Source of the DNA: an uncultured Eggerthellaceae bacterium
GTDB lineage: Bacteria > Actinomycetota > Coriobacteriia > Coriobacteriales > Eggerthellaceae
Length of the DNA stretch: 64,000 bases
Reading direction: 5' to 3'
Assembly (NCBI GenBank): GCA_910588945.1
Contig: CAJUSF010000016.1
Span: 27,240-91,239, forward strand
The notes below the pieces were generated by a model. It saw only the letters and a program-made list of their open reading frames with translations, was not told the DNA's origin and made no database searches. The position numbers were made by a program, and so were the translations under genes. Of the stretch, positions 8,846-17,463 are shown in pieces (positions within the stretch are counted from its first letter, which is position 1; every line of letters starts with the position of its first letter).

Positions 8846-8917
8846 TCATAATGCGTGTATTTCAAAGGCTCCACTGATGGCGCGATATTGGGAATGCATA
8901 AATGCTATCATTTTGAT

Positions 8918-10573
8918 ATGACTCGTATTTTTACATATGACTCCACGCTGCGCGACGGCGAGCAGGCCGAAGGTATCAGTTTGTCTTTGGAGGACAAGCT
9001 GCTCATCGTTTCTTGTTTGGATGATTTCGGGATCGATTTCATCGAGGGTGGGTTTCCCGCATCCAATCCCAAAGACATCGCTTTTTTCAAAGCTGTTTCT
9101 GAGATGAATCTGAAGCATGCTCAAATTGCGGCGTTTGGAAATACCTGCAAAAAGGGCATCGCGCCCGAGGAGGACAAGGGGCTTCGCGATCTTTTGGAAA
9201 GCGGAGCGCCAGTCGTGACGATCGTGGGTAAGTCTTGGGACGAGCAGGTAACGCGAGCTCTTCAGACATCTCTTGAGGAAAACTTGCGGATGATCCGTGA
9301 GTCGGTTGCATATCTTAAGTCAGCCGGAAGGCGCGTTGTTTTCGACGCCGAGCACTTTTTTGATGGATACAAAGCCAATCGCGAGTATACACTTGAGTGC
9401 ATCCGTGCGGCACATGAGGCCGGCGCTGACTCGATCGATCTGTGCGAGACCAACGGTGGCGCGCTTCCTTTCGAGGTGGAAGAGATCATCTCAGATGTTG
9501 TGAGGCAGTTCCCGGATCAGGCGTTCGGGATTCACTGTCACAACGATTCAGGTTGCGCCGTGGCCAATTCGCTTGCTGCCGTTCGCGCGGGAGCCACTGA
9601 GGTGCAAGGCACAATGAATGGGATCGGAGAGCGCGTCGGCAACACCGACCTGCTTACCGTGATCGCTGATCTCGAACTGAAGATGGACTGCGATACTGTC
9701 GGTGCGGACAATCTTAAGAAGCTTACGGAGGTCTCGCGCTATATCGGCGAGGTCGTAGGCGTTTCGGTTTCTGCGCACAACCCCTATTCGGGGCGTTCGG
9801 CCTTCGCTCATAAGGGCGGCCTTCACGCCAGCGCCATTGCGCGTTTTCCGCAGGCATACGAGCACGTCGACCCTTCGCTTGTCGGAAACAATGCGCGCAT
9901 GGTGGTGAGCGAGCTTGCGGGCAAGGCTTCTCTTGTTCAGAAAGCAGCATCGCTTGGAATCGATCTTTCTGCGGAAGGCGTTGATATACAGGCCATTCTG
10001 GATGATATCAAGGCGCGGGAGGCTTATGGGTACACCTATGAGGTCGCCGATGCTTCGCTTGCGCTTCTGTTCATGCGTCATCTTGGCACATACACTCCGG
10101 CATTCACTCTCGAGAGCTTCCGCGTGATCGTCGATGATCGCGAGGATACGGGCGCTCTTGCCAAGGATGCGTTTTCCGAGGCTACGATCAAGATCCATGT
10201 GGGAGAGAGTCGCTATGTCGCAACCGGCGAGGGTGCCGGTCCGGTCGGCGCGCTCGACAACGCGCTTCGCATGGCGATAACCGAGTCGTTTCCGGAGATT
10301 GCAGATCTGGAGCTTGTTGACTATAAGGTGCGCCTTCCAGACGAGAGCGAGGGAACTGACGCCGTCACTCGCGTGACTATAACGACATCGGACGGTTGGG
10401 GGACATACGGCACCGTTGGTGTTTCCGAGAACGTGATTGAGGCGTCGTGGAATGCGCTTGTGGAATCAATCGAGTATGGACTGATCCGTCAGGCCGAGCG
10501 AGCAGCACGCGGCGGCAAGGCGGAGATCGTCAGCGTAGGTGGCAAAGAGCCGATGACAAAGGGTCAGGCTTAA
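8918..10573 (+). CDS. cimA: (R)-citramalate synthase (LeuA-family)
   Basis: Condenses pyruvate with acetyl-CoA to citramalate, opening the threonine-independent route to isoleucine. The 551-residue protein starts MTRIFTYDSTLRDGEQAEG, the HMGL-like catalytic motif with Arg12-Asp13, and carries FDAEHFFDGYKAN, HCHNDSGCAVANS (metal His pair) and NGIGERVGNTDL. The C-terminal 160 residues form the LeuA regulatory dimer domain. FDAEHFFDGYK and the very early RDGEQA favour the CimA/type 2 group over classical LeuA. The frame is open further upstream (GTG 8855, ATG 8894), but homology favours ATG 8918. Substrate choice between pyruvate and 2-oxoisovalerate cannot be proven by eye. Confidence 0.88.
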   Translation: MTRIFTYDSTLRDGEQAEGISLSLEDKLLIVSCLDDFGIDFIEGGFPASNPKDIAFFKAVSEMNLKHAQIAAFGNTCKKGIAPEEDKGLRDLLESGAPVVTIVGKSWDEQVTRALQTSLEENLRMIRESVAYLKSAGRRVVFDAEHFFDGYKANREYTLECIRAAHEAGADSIDLCETNGGALPFEVEEIISDVVRQFPDQAFGIHCHNDSGCAVANSLAAVRAGATEVQGTMNGIGERVGNTDLLTVIADLELKMDCDTVGADNLKKLTEVSRYIGEVVGVSVSAHNPYSGRSAFAHKGGLHASAIARFPQAYEHVDPSLVGNNARMVVSELAGKASLVQKAASLGIDLSAEGVDIQAILDDIKAREAYGYTYEVADASLALLFMRHLGTYTPAFTLESFRVIVDDREDTGALAKDAFSEATIKIHVGESRYVATGEGAGPVGALDNALRMAITESFPEIADLELVDYKVRLPDESEGTDAVTRVTITTSDGWGTYGTVGVSENVIEASWNALVESIEYGLIRQAERAARGGKAEIVSVGGKEPMTKGQA

Positions 10574-10607
10574 TGTCATCAAATTTGAAGAATGAGCAGG
10601 TATATTG

Positions 10608-10925
10608 ATGTCAGATTCAAACGAGATAAGAAGCCCGGAGGTTGACGACCTCTTGAGTGTGCTTGCGCAAATGGATAACGAGGATGATATCTATTCGCTC
10701 CTTGAGGATCTGTTCACCATTCGCGAGATCCGCGAAACCTCACAGCGTTTGGCGGTCGCGCAGCTTCTTGATCAGGGTCAGTCGTATTCTTGGATCGTTG
10801 GAAAGACGGGAGCTTCGGCTACGACCATCGCGCGAGTGTCGAAATGTTTGAGCCACGGGTCCGGCGGATATCGCCATGCGCTGGATATTTTGCGCGATGA
10901 AAGCACTGCGAGGCCTTCAGAGTGA
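10608..10925 (+). CDS. YerC/YecD-family TrpR-like transcriptional regulator
   Basis: A small cytoplasmic DNA-binding protein of about 105 residues in the TrpR superfamily. The helix-turn-helix is the stretch REIRETSQRLAVAQLLDQGQ through GASATTIARVSKCL, the family hallmark, followed by GSGGYRHALD. It starts 34 bp after cimA on the same strand and may be co-transcribed. The target is unknown. TrpR relatives usually sense an amino acid, but YerC proteins have no proven ligand. Confidence 0.88.
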   Translation: MSDSNEIRSPEVDDLLSVLAQMDNEDDIYSLLEDLFTIREIRETSQRLAVAQLLDQGQSYSWIVGKTGASATTIARVSKCLSHGSGGYRHALDILRDESTARPSE

Positions 10926-10973
10926 TGCGATGCCGTGAGGCTTGTCGGCGCATCTAGTCGTTGTGAAGGCGTT

Positions 10974-11654
10974 CTATTTGATCATTTTCAGCAGATCTTC
11001 AGGCTTGCCGATGAACAGATCGGGCTTTCCGTCGCCTTCGGTGGGGAAGTCTTCCTTTTTGTGATACCCCCAAAGCACGGCTATTCCGCGAAGGCCGGCA
11101 TTGTGCGCAGCTACGATATCGCTTGGCGAATCGCCGATGTAGGCGGTATTTTCCGCGGTGACGCCCATAACCTCCATCGCCATTTTGATGCCTGCTGGAT
11201 CAGGTTTGCGCGGGCAGGTCGGGCTGTCGCCGAGCATCACTTCGAAGTAACCCGGCAGACATTTCTCGATTATGAGGTCGACTCCCGATTGCAGCTTATT
11301 TGACACAACGCCGAGCTCGCACCCCGCACTTTTTAGCGTATCGAGCATTTCAACCGTTCCCACATAGGGAAATGTGTGCTCGTAGTAGTCGTAGAACTTT
11401 TCGTTCCAGAGATCCATGGCCTTGTCTTCTGCGTCTTGATCCGCATTTTCGGGAAGCGCTTGAATCATCAGACGGCGCACGCCGTTCCCGACAAAAGAGA
11501 GGATCTCGTCTTGGCTGCGCTCGGGAAATCCAAGTTCAGAAAGAATGCTGTTTGTGAGTAGAACGAGATCGGGCAGCGTGTCTAACAACGTGCCGTCCAG
11601 ATCGAAGATGAAATTGTGTATGGCGGAATCGCTTTCGGGTGATATATCAGGCAT
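10974..11654 (-). CDS. HAD-superfamily phosphatase, phosphoglycolate phosphatase-like
   Basis: Cytoplasmic phosphomonoesterase of 226 residues. HAD motif I is FDLDGTLLDT (nucleophile Asp18, acid Asp20), motif II is the GVVSNK stretch, motif III the Lys in CPRKPDPAGI, and motif IV GDSPSDIVAAHNAG. The helical cap between motifs I and II fits the Gph/PGP subgroup. The enzyme could instead act on pyrophosphate or another small phosphoester. It is convergent with the YerC-like gene and divergent from the YgbA-like gene. Confidence 0.88.
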   Translation of the reverse strand: MPDISPESDSAIHNFIFDLDGTLLDTLPDLVLLTNSILSELGFPERSQDEILSFVGNGVRRLMIQALPENADQDAEDKAMDLWNEKFYDYYEHTFPYVGTVEMLDTLKSAGCELGVVSNKLQSGVDLIIEKCLPGYFEVMLGDSPTCPRKPDPAGIKMAMEVMGVTAENTAYIGDSPSDIVAAHNAGLRGIAVLWGYHKKEDFPTEGDGKPDLFIGKPEDLLKMIK

Positions 11655-11803
11655 CGCGTATCCTTGTTCGCGTTCGGCGTTCGTTTCATGCCCATTATAG
11701 GCAATGGCCGAAACGGTCGCTCGATCTCTGCGGTATTTTGAGATACTTTGCCTACAAAAGGCGATCCGGCATTTCGGATCATAGGATCGAAAGAAATCAA
11801 CGC

Positions 11804-12118
11804 ATGAACGAAGTCGAAAAGGATAGGCGAACGCTGGAGGCTATAGGGCAGATCTATTGCTCCGGTAATCACGCGCGCGTTTTGAAGGATGAAGGCGGAA
11901 TGTGCGTTGAATGCCGTGAAGCGATTGAGCAGACGCTCGATCGGACGCGATCCTGCCCGCATGGACACGAGCTCAACTGTGAGGATTGCAGTACGCACTG
12001 CCAACGCGGCGATGCGCAGGCAAGGATCAAGGCGATCATGCGCTATGCCGCGCCACGCATGGCGTTTCGCCATCCCATCATGACCGTTGGGTATTTGCGA
12101 AAGAAAATGAAATCTTAA
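11804..12118 (+). CDS. YgbA-like nitrous-oxide-stimulated promoter family protein
   Basis: A 104-residue Cys-rich protein. Six cysteines (34, 37, 51, 59, 62, 66) occur as CVEC, CPHGHELNCEDCSTHC, followed by RIKAIMRYAAPRMAFRHP, the signature of the family that includes E. coli YgbA, a gene induced by nitric oxide. The frame extends upstream to 11639, but that part has no ribosome site and overlaps the divergent phosphatase; ATG 11804 gives the family length. The function is not established; metal or cluster binding is likely from the Cys pattern. Confidence 0.82.
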   Translation: MNEVEKDRRTLEAIGQIYCSGNHARVLKDEGGMCVECREAIEQTLDRTRSCPHGHELNCEDCSTHCQRGDAQARIKAIMRYAAPRMAFRHPIMTVGYLRKKMKS

Positions 12119-12135
12119 GCGGCGCTAATCGCCTC

Positions 12136-12160
12136 GTGTGAGTTTGAAGCAAGCTCACAC
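12136..12160. terminator. hairpin between convergent genes
   Basis: Stem gtgtgagttt / aagctcacac with a 5-bp loop lies between the convergent YgbA-like and flavin-reductase genes. It lacks a clear T-run on either strand, so the terminator call is tentative. Confidence 0.4.
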
Positions 12161-12242
12161 TCATGCCTCAAATCCACATCCTAGGCCTACATCAGTACGA
12201 TTCATTCAAATGAAACGTGAAAGAATCGCAAGTGCGATCTTG

Positions 12243-12803
12243 CTACATCAATGGTTTGCCGGCATCCCAAGCGCCTGCAACCTCTTCGCCGACAACACGA
12301 TAAATGCGACGCGTTGAGTCATAGATGATCGGCTCGAACTTGCTGAAATCGACTCGGCCTTCATCATCGAGGATCGAGTCATCTACGCGCGTATTCACGA
12401 TCTCGCCGATGAAGCGTTTTTCGCCGCCCCAGTTTTGAACGTCCTTAACCTTGCATTCCATGGTGAGCGGAAATTCCTCTATCACGGGCGCATCCACAAA
12501 TTGCGATTTGACGAAAGTGAGCCCAGAGGCTTGCGCCTTGTTGACCTTGTGCCCGGTGGCCATCCCGAAGTAGTCGGCCTCGACCACATGCACGCGGTCC
12601 GCCGGAGCCACTGTGAAAGCGCCTTTCGCAAGTATGTTTTCGGTGGTCTTGTGGTTGCCGATATTGATCGCAATCTCGTTTCTCGTGCATTCGCCGCTCC
12701 ATGCTACGTTCATCGCGTTAGGGACGCCGTTTTCGTCGTAACTCGCAACGATAAAGACGGATTGAGGGAAAAGCTCGCCTGCCGATCCTAGATCCTTTTT
12801 CAT
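12243..12803 (-). CDS. flavin reductase-like FMN-binding protein
   Basis: A 186-residue split-barrel flavoprotein of the flavoredoxin/DIM6-NTAB type. It begins MKKDLGSAGELFPQSVFIVASYDENG and has NVAWSGECTRNEIAINIGNHKTTENI, the FMN-binding region. The ATG at 12803 is preceded by aaaggagc, while the longer frame to 12905 has no ribosome site. It is divergent from an HxlR-type regulator, a common arrangement, so it is probably repressed by that protein. It likely reduces flavin or a small electrophile at the expense of NAD(P)H. Confidence 0.85.
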   Translation of the reverse strand: MKKDLGSAGELFPQSVFIVASYDENGVPNAMNVAWSGECTRNEIAINIGNHKTTENILAKGAFTVAPADRVHVVEADYFGMATGHKVNKAQASGLTFVKSQFVDAPVIEEFPLTMECKVKDVQNWGGEKRFIGEIVNTRVDDSILDDEGRVDFSKFEPIIYDSTRRIYRVVGEEVAGAWDAGKPLM

Positions 12804-12910
12804 TGATGCTCCTTTCGGGCTGCATGGTTCGCCTGTTCGATCAAACCATTCGATCTGCCATAAAACTTTGTTGCGATAAGTATCCTGTATTGCCTGAGTT
12901 AACATAAGTA

Positions 12911-12926
12911 CCTACTTGTAAGTAAG
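12911..12926. promoter_or_regulatory. putative HxlR operator
   Basis: Imperfect palindrome cctacttgtaagtaag (7 of 8 pairs) between the divergent flavin-reductase and HxlR genes. A TACTT..AAGTA core is typical of operators bound by HxlR/YodB proteins. Confidence 0.55.
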
Positions 12927-13066
12927 ATACTATCCTTAGAGAAAGTTAGTAATTTTCAGAACCATAAGGACAGCAAAGGTAGTAAAGGCAGTAAAAGCGA
13001 CAAAGGCGGTAAAAATAGCGAAGAAGGCCGAGATGGTGAAGCAGTGGGGCAGAAGACAGGAACGTT

Positions 13067-13396
13067 ATGACGGGCATCGATAACTCGAAATTCGCCGAGA
13101 CGGGATACAGCTACACTCTCTCGTTGATTCAGGGAAAACACAAGATGGTGATCCTCTATTGCCTGATGGAGTTTCAGCCGGTTCGATTCAATGCGATGAG
13201 GCGCTATCTTGGGCGCATTTCCGACAAGACGCTTTCCCAAAATCTAAAGGAGCTTGAGGCGGATGGTCTTATCGATCGCAAGGAGTATCCGCAGATTCCC
13301 CCGAAGGTGGAATACACGCTTACCGAGCGCGGTGCTTCCTTGATGAAGGTGCTCGATCAGCTCTGCATCTGGGGCGAGAAAAACAAGCCTAGATAA
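13067..13396 (+). CDS. HxlR-family winged-helix transcriptional regulator
   Basis: A 109-residue single-domain winged-helix protein. GKHKMVILYCLMEFQPVRFNAMRR, then ISDKTLSQNLKELEADGLIDRKEYPQIPPKVEYTLTERG is the HxlR consensus (recognition helix and wing). No N-terminal Cys typical of redox-sensing YodB/HypR is visible; the only cysteines are in YCLM and LCIW. It probably represses itself and the divergent flavin reductase through the palindrome at 12911. Confidence 0.92.
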   Translation: MTGIDNSKFAETGYSYTLSLIQGKHKMVILYCLMEFQPVRFNAMRRYLGRISDKTLSQNLKELEADGLIDRKEYPQIPPKVEYTLTERGASLMKVLDQLCIWGEKNKPR

Positions 13397-13464
13397 GGGT
13401 GGTTTGGTTCGGCAAATGATTGCTGATCATTCGATTGGGTCTTGCAATCCCAGAAAGGCAGGAA

Positions 13465-13929
13465 TCAAAACTCCATTTCGGCGTAGTCGATGTTAAGCTC
13501 CTTTGAGATCCAGTCAAATAATTCAGCGCAATCAAGCACAGGAATGGTGTCGGCGTGAAAGTCTGCCTTGTTTCTTGAGATGACGGCATCTGATCCTGCA
13601 CGCAATGCAGCGTTGTATATGAGGAAATCTTCGGGATCGCTCCAAGGAGACACAAGCATGGTGTCGATATCGGTCTCGTCTATCGTCAACACACGCATGA
13701 AGGTGCGAAGCCCCCTGAGAGACTCTTGGGCAGAAGGGATCCGACTCGACTTTCCACTGTCAGACAGAATATAAATAAGATCAGTTACTTGCGAGGATGT
13801 GATCATCAGATCAAATTCACCGACACGCCCACAGAGCAAGAGCTTTCGGGCATCTTCGAAGAAAGGTTCGCGCCTGTTGAGGAAGTCGATGATGATGTTG
13901 GTATCGACAACGAGCTTGAGCTTGACCAT
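13465..13929 (-). CDS. PIN-domain toxin (VapC-like ribonuclease)
   Basis: A 154-residue PIN nuclease. Acidic residues appear in KLVVDTNIIIDFLNRREP (Asp of DTN), in the central ITSSQVTDLIYIL helix, and in WSDPEDFLIYNAALRAGSDAVISRNKADF. PIN toxins cleave RNA when the antitoxin is lost. The frame runs up to 14055, but the ATG at 13929 directly follows the upstream RHH gene and gives the family start. It is the second gene of a two-gene unit. Confidence 0.85.
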   Translation of the reverse strand: MVKLKLVVDTNIIIDFLNRREPFFEDARKLLLCGRVGEFDLMITSSQVTDLIYILSDSGKSSRIPSAQESLRGLRTFMRVLTIDETDIDTMLVSPWSDPEDFLIYNAALRAGSDAVISRNKADFHADTIPVLDCAELFDWISKELNIDYAEMEF

Positions 13930-13931
13930 CC

Positions 13932-14249
13932 CTACACCAACTTTTTGGCACGAAGGCGATCCATTTTGATCTCTGAATCTGTCATTGCGTCGAATCGTGA
14001 CTTCACCGGAGTCGGACTTGCTAAAGAGTCTATAAAGGCAGCGGCAGCTTTCCATTTAGCAGCATTCGCTGCACCACCACTGCTGGCAGCATCAGGTTCC
14101 TTGAGGAAGTCTGTGGATCTTTCCTCTATCAATTTGGAGTACATGAGATTTATGGCCTGAGAAGCGTTGAGCCCTGCATCTTTCAGGATGGAATTCCCGG
14201 CATGCTTCTTTTGCGAGGGCATTCTTCCTGTAACCATCGCATCTGCCAT
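13932..14249 (-). CDS. ribbon-helix-helix antitoxin (RelB/DinJ-like) of the PIN toxin
   Basis: A 105-residue protein with an N-terminal RHH segment (NSILKDAGLNASQAINLMYSKLIEER), as in RelB/DinJ antitoxins, and a charged, alanine-rich C-terminal half likely to wrap the toxin. It ends 2 bp before the PIN gene, as expected for co-translated partners. A 13-bp perfect inverted repeat lies just upstream (14267-14298), suited to autoregulation. Pairing a RelB/DinJ-type antitoxin with a PIN toxin is a mixed combination. Confidence 0.82.
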   Translation of the reverse strand: MADAMVTGRMPSQKKHAGNSILKDAGLNASQAINLMYSKLIEERSTDFLKEPDAASSGGAANAAKWKAAAAFIDSLASPTPVKSRFDAMTDSEIKMDRLRAKKLV

Positions 14250-14266
14250 TGTAGCCTCCTGAATTT

Positions 14267-14298
14267 ATAAGTTGTACAACACACATTGTACAACTTAT
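14267..14298. promoter_or_regulatory. operator palindrome of the PIN toxin-antitoxin operon
   Basis: Perfect 13-bp arms (ataagttgtacaa and complement) around cacaca, immediately upstream of the antitoxin start. The position and ribbon-helix-helix partner indicate the autoregulatory operator. Confidence 0.8.
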
Positions 14299-14494
14299 AG
14301 GAGGAGCTGTCCATCCTTAAATGAATCTAGAAGTCAAACCATGGCAGGAGAATGGCAAGCGCACCTAGAGAGCTTCGAAAAGTTTTGGCTTGCCACTGCA
14401 GTTGATCCGATTTGCTTGGTGTTCCATTTCAGTTTTAGCCAGCCTCACCCATATTGACAAAAGTTTGATGTCCAAGTATTCTTCTACAGTATAA
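14299..14494. other. intergenic region without recognisable gene
   Basis: From the toxin-antitoxin operator to the MarR palindrome no ORF has both a ribosome site and protein-like composition. The partial sequence ttgatgtccaag near 14465 resembles a half-site of the palindrome at 14495. Confidence 0.5.
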
Positions 14495-14516
14495 TTACTT
14501 TGATATCAAAGTAATA
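14495..14516. promoter_or_regulatory. perfect 22-bp palindrome, putative MarR operator
   Basis: Arms attactttgat and atcaaagtaat form an uninterrupted palindrome of the TTGATATCAA type bound by MarR proteins. It lies 260 bp upstream of the MarR gene at 14776 and overlaps an AT-rich promoter-like stretch. Confidence 0.65.
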
Positions 14517-14775
14517 TGATTGAATTGCTCACAACCGAGTCTAACCACGTGAGATCGTGTTGGGCTCAGCAATGATTTGTGCGGAGTTGCTCAGAGACGA
14601 TGTCAGGCAGTATTGGGAAACAAAAAGGGTCGGCCATCACCTGTGTGATCTCGGATGCGCATCCCGATTTCAGCTCTCAAGCGTTCGTCATCGGCGTTTT
14701 ATACGAGTCCGACGAATGGTCGGATCAAAAGATGGCAACGACAAGCGCGAGACAAGCTGGAAATGGTGGTGAAAA

Positions 14776-15252
14776 GTGAGCCAAATCGAACAAAGAGCGA
14801 TCGATGCAGGAAGTTTCATCAGTGGGCTTTCTCGTACGCTTGCAGCGGCAAACGGATATCTTGTGGAGCGTATGCATGCGGCGGGCTTGGAGAATCTGGT
14901 CCCTTCGCATGGGGATATTTTGATTCAGTTGTTCGATCATGACGGCATGAGCATGCAGGAGCTTTCGGCGAAAATAGGCCGAGATCCTTCAACCGTGACC
15001 GCGCTCGTGAAAAAGCTTGCTGATATCGGTTATGTTCAAACTAGGAAGGGCGATAAAGATAAACGCCGCATTGAAGTGAGCCTTACGCATACAGGAAGAG
15101 GATTTAAGAAAGAATTCGAATCCATATCGCGAGATTTGGTGAAGATTCAGATGTTGGATATCGATAGCGATGATTTTGAGGCAACTTGCAGGACGCTTAT
15201 TAGAATCAAGAAGAATTTCAGCGAAGCGATATTGAAGGAAAGTGAAGAATAG
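14776..15252 (+). CDS. MarR-family transcriptional regulator
   Basis: A 158-residue winged-helix dimer. NLVPSHGDILIQLFDHDGMSMQELSAKIGRDPSTVTALVKKLADIGYVQTRKGDKDKRRIEVSLTHTG is the MarR core (recognition helix DPSTVTALVKKL, wing with DKRR). The start is GTG; the ribosome site is weak. It is followed 80 bp later by an ABC solute-binding lipoprotein, so the transporter or an efflux function may be its target, through the palindrome at 14495. Confidence 0.88.
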   Translation: MSQIEQRAIDAGSFISGLSRTLAAANGYLVERMHAAGLENLVPSHGDILIQLFDHDGMSMQELSAKIGRDPSTVTALVKKLADIGYVQTRKGDKDKRRIEVSLTHTGRGFKKEFESISRDLVKIQMLDIDSDDFEATCRTLIRIKKNFSEAILKESEE

Positions 15253-15332
15253 CGTTGATGAGGCTAAAAGGGACTGAAGCGAATTCGGAAAACGATTCTG
15301 TGTTGAGTAAAAACATGATGAAAGGAATTGGA

Positions 15333-16208
15333 ATGTTGATGAAAAAGACTTTGGGGGTTATCGCTGCAGCGGGAATAGTGTTTGCCGTGTGCGCTCTTGC
15401 CGGTTGCAGCTCTCAGCAGGCAGCGAATTCGAGCGACTCTTCGACAGGCGTGAGCGCGGATGCTTCTGGCAAGCCGACTCTCACTGTTGCGATGGAGCTT
15501 GCCTACCCGCCGTTTGAAACCAAGGATGACGCCGGAAACGCCGAGGGATTGTCGGTTGATTTTATGCAGGATTTCGCCGACCAGTATGGCTATGATCTCG
15601 TCATCGAAAACACTGCTTGGGATGGACTGATTCCGTCGCTTCAGACTGGCAAGGCTGACTGCGTCATCAGCTCGATGACGATCACCGATGAGCGCAAAGA
15701 GGCAGTTGATTTCAGCGACCCATACGCGATGGCTCAGCTTGCGATTCTGGCGAATGCGAACTCCGGCATCGAGAAGGCTGAGGATCTGAATCAGCCGAGC
15801 AAGAAGGTGGCTGTGAAGACGGGCTCGACCGGGGATGTGTATGCCACGAAAAATCTGACGAATGCCGAGATTGTACGTCTGGCGGATGAGAGCGCATGTG
15901 TGACCGAGGTTGTCCAAGGTAAAGCCGACGGGTTTCTCTACGATCAGCTGACGATCTATCGCAACAATCTTGCCAATCCGGATACGACCGGGGCTGTTTT
16001 TATCCCATTTCAGGACGCTGAGTCTTGGGGGATTGCTGTGAAGAAAGGCAACACCGAGCTTCTGGATCAGCTAAATGAGTTTATCGCGCAGTCGAAGGAG
16101 AACGGCGAGTTTGATCGCTTGACTGAGAAGTACCTTTCAGAGGAGAAGAAGGCTTTCGACGAGCATAATTTCAAGTGGTTCTTCGATTTTTCAGTTCCGG
16201 CGGCTTAA
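15333..16208 (+). CDS. amino-acid ABC transporter substrate-binding lipoprotein
   Basis: An extracytoplasmic solute-binding protein of family 3 (polar amino acids). The start at 15333 is chosen because aaaggaattgg precedes it and because it gives a clean lipoprotein signal, ending in the lipobox LAGC followed by SSQQA. The mature part has TVAMELAYPPFETKDDAG, LIPSLQTGKADCVISSMTITDERKEAVDFSDPY and VAVKTGSTGDVYATKNL, all SBP_bac_3 hallmarks. The permease gene follows 348 bp downstream; no ATPase gene is nearby. Confidence 0.9.
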   Translation: MLMKKTLGVIAAAGIVFAVCALAGCSSQQAANSSDSSTGVSADASGKPTLTVAMELAYPPFETKDDAGNAEGLSVDFMQDFADQYGYDLVIENTAWDGLIPSLQTGKADCVISSMTITDERKEAVDFSDPYAMAQLAILANANSGIEKAEDLNQPSKKVAVKTGSTGDVYATKNLTNAEIVRLADESACVTEVVQGKADGFLYDQLTIYRNNLANPDTTGAVFIPFQDAESWGIAVKKGNTELLDQLNEFIAQSKENGEFDRLTEKYLSEEKKAFDEHNFKWFFDFSVPAA

Positions 16209-16227
16209 AATAGCCGCCGGAATGAAT

Positions 16228-16405
16228 TGACGCTGCGCGGCATCCCAGCGGTTCATATTCACGGTCCAAGCCCTTACAACGGCACGCTTGAATAATCGGC
16301 TTTATATTGTCGATTATTCAAGTGCCTCGTGTAGCGAAGTACACGTCGTCGGTCTTTCACGCAAATCTGAACCGCTGGATATGCCGCTCGCTATCTTTAC
16401 GAACG
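16228..16405. repeat. nested inverted-repeat region between binding protein and permease
   Basis: The outer arms gcggcatcccagcggttca and tgaaccgctggatatgccgc enclose a perfect 12-bp stem cttgaataatcg / cgattattcaag and a small stem cgtgta / tacacg. The edges tgacgctgcg and gctatctttacg also occur at 7012-7236. It divides what would normally be one ABC operon. No gene is present. Confidence 0.65.
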
Positions 16406-16556
16406 ACATGAGGCTTTCGTAGTTAAATAAAAGAGGAAATCATAGGGGCGGGATCTCGATCCTGCCCCTGAATGGTTTGATCTGCGTGCAAAGAAATGCA
16501 TTTTGTGCAAATCGACTATCATTTAGGAAAGCAACTATCAAACAGGGAAGCGAGCG

Positions 16557-17354
16557 ATGGCGACCGGGTTCATGCGCGACAATATCTTCATGGCGGCTAA
16601 GGGCGAGCCTGTCGCTGGATGGAAGCGTGCGCTGAACTATCTCATCGTGGTCGTTGCGGTTGTCGCGTTAGTGGGCGCTTCACTTGCAATGGCCGGCATC
16701 TCGCTCAATTTCGACTTCGTCGCACAATATCGTCTGCGCATTTGGGACGGATTTGTGATGACGGTGGGTATTTCTGCCGCAAGCCTTGTTTGCAGCCTTG
16801 CGATCGGCGTTCCTGTGGCAATAGGGCAAAACGCACGCTTCTTGCCGATTCGCTATCTGTGTGACTTCTACGTAAAGATCATTCGCGGCACCCCGTTGAT
16901 TGCGCAGATTTATCTCTTTTACTACATCATCGGAACGGCCTGGGGAATCGACAATCGTGTTGTTGCGGGCATCATAATCCTATCGGTGTTCGCCGGGGCA
17001 TACATAGCTGAGATCATTCGCGCGGGCTACGAATCGCTTCCGCGGGGACCCATCGAAGCTGCGCGCGCTTTGGGGCTCACGCGGATGCAATGCACGGTAT
17101 CGATCGAGATTCCGCAGATGATCTCGCGCGTTTTGCCCTCTCTTACAGGCCAGTTCGCAAGCATCATCAAGGATTCATCGCTGCTTTCGGTGATTGCGGT
17201 GATCGAGCTTACACAGACAATGCGCGAGATCAGCGCTACAAACTACAATTTCTTCGGATGCTTTTTACTACTCGGCGCGCTGTATCTTTGTATGACGCTA
17301 CCGATAATGTTCGTAAGCAGGTATTTCGAGAAGAAGCTCAGCTACGACGCGTGA
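16557..17354 (+). CDS. amino-acid ABC transporter permease (HisM/GlnP family)
   Basis: Inner-membrane subunit of a polar amino-acid importer, 265 residues with about five or six membrane segments. VKIIRGTPLIAQIYLFYYIIG and EIIRAGYESLPRGPIEAARALGLTRMQ (the EAA loop that docks the ATPase) are diagnostic. It should work with the binding protein at 15333. A GlnQ-type ATPase is absent from the neighbourhood, so the ATPase must be encoded elsewhere or shared. Confidence 0.92.
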   Translation: MATGFMRDNIFMAAKGEPVAGWKRALNYLIVVVAVVALVGASLAMAGISLNFDFVAQYRLRIWDGFVMTVGISAASLVCSLAIGVPVAIGQNARFLPIRYLCDFYVKIIRGTPLIAQIYLFYYIIGTAWGIDNRVVAGIIILSVFAGAYIAEIIRAGYESLPRGPIEAARALGLTRMQCTVSIEIPQMISRVLPSLTGQFASIIKDSSLLSVIAVIELTQTMREISATNYNFFGCFLLLGALYLCMTLPIMFVSRYFEKKLSYDA

Positions 17355-17463
17355 TTGATAAGGCGCTTTCGGATAACAATAGTGTGACAAATAAAATACT
17401 TTATTATGTATGTTTTGATAGATGGTAGGATATATGAAATAGATTATGGAGAGGGGAGGACGT

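Noticed and set aside
8851..8877. Short leader peptide ORF (8 codons) before cimA
   Set aside because: It has a plausible ATG but no run of Ile, Val or Leu codons and no terminator-antiterminator pair, so attenuation is not supported.
14579..14779. 66-residue ORF ending in a GTGA overlap with the MarR start
   Set aside because: The overlap is tempting, but there is no ribosome site, no family resemblance, and competing frames in the same stretch are equally open.
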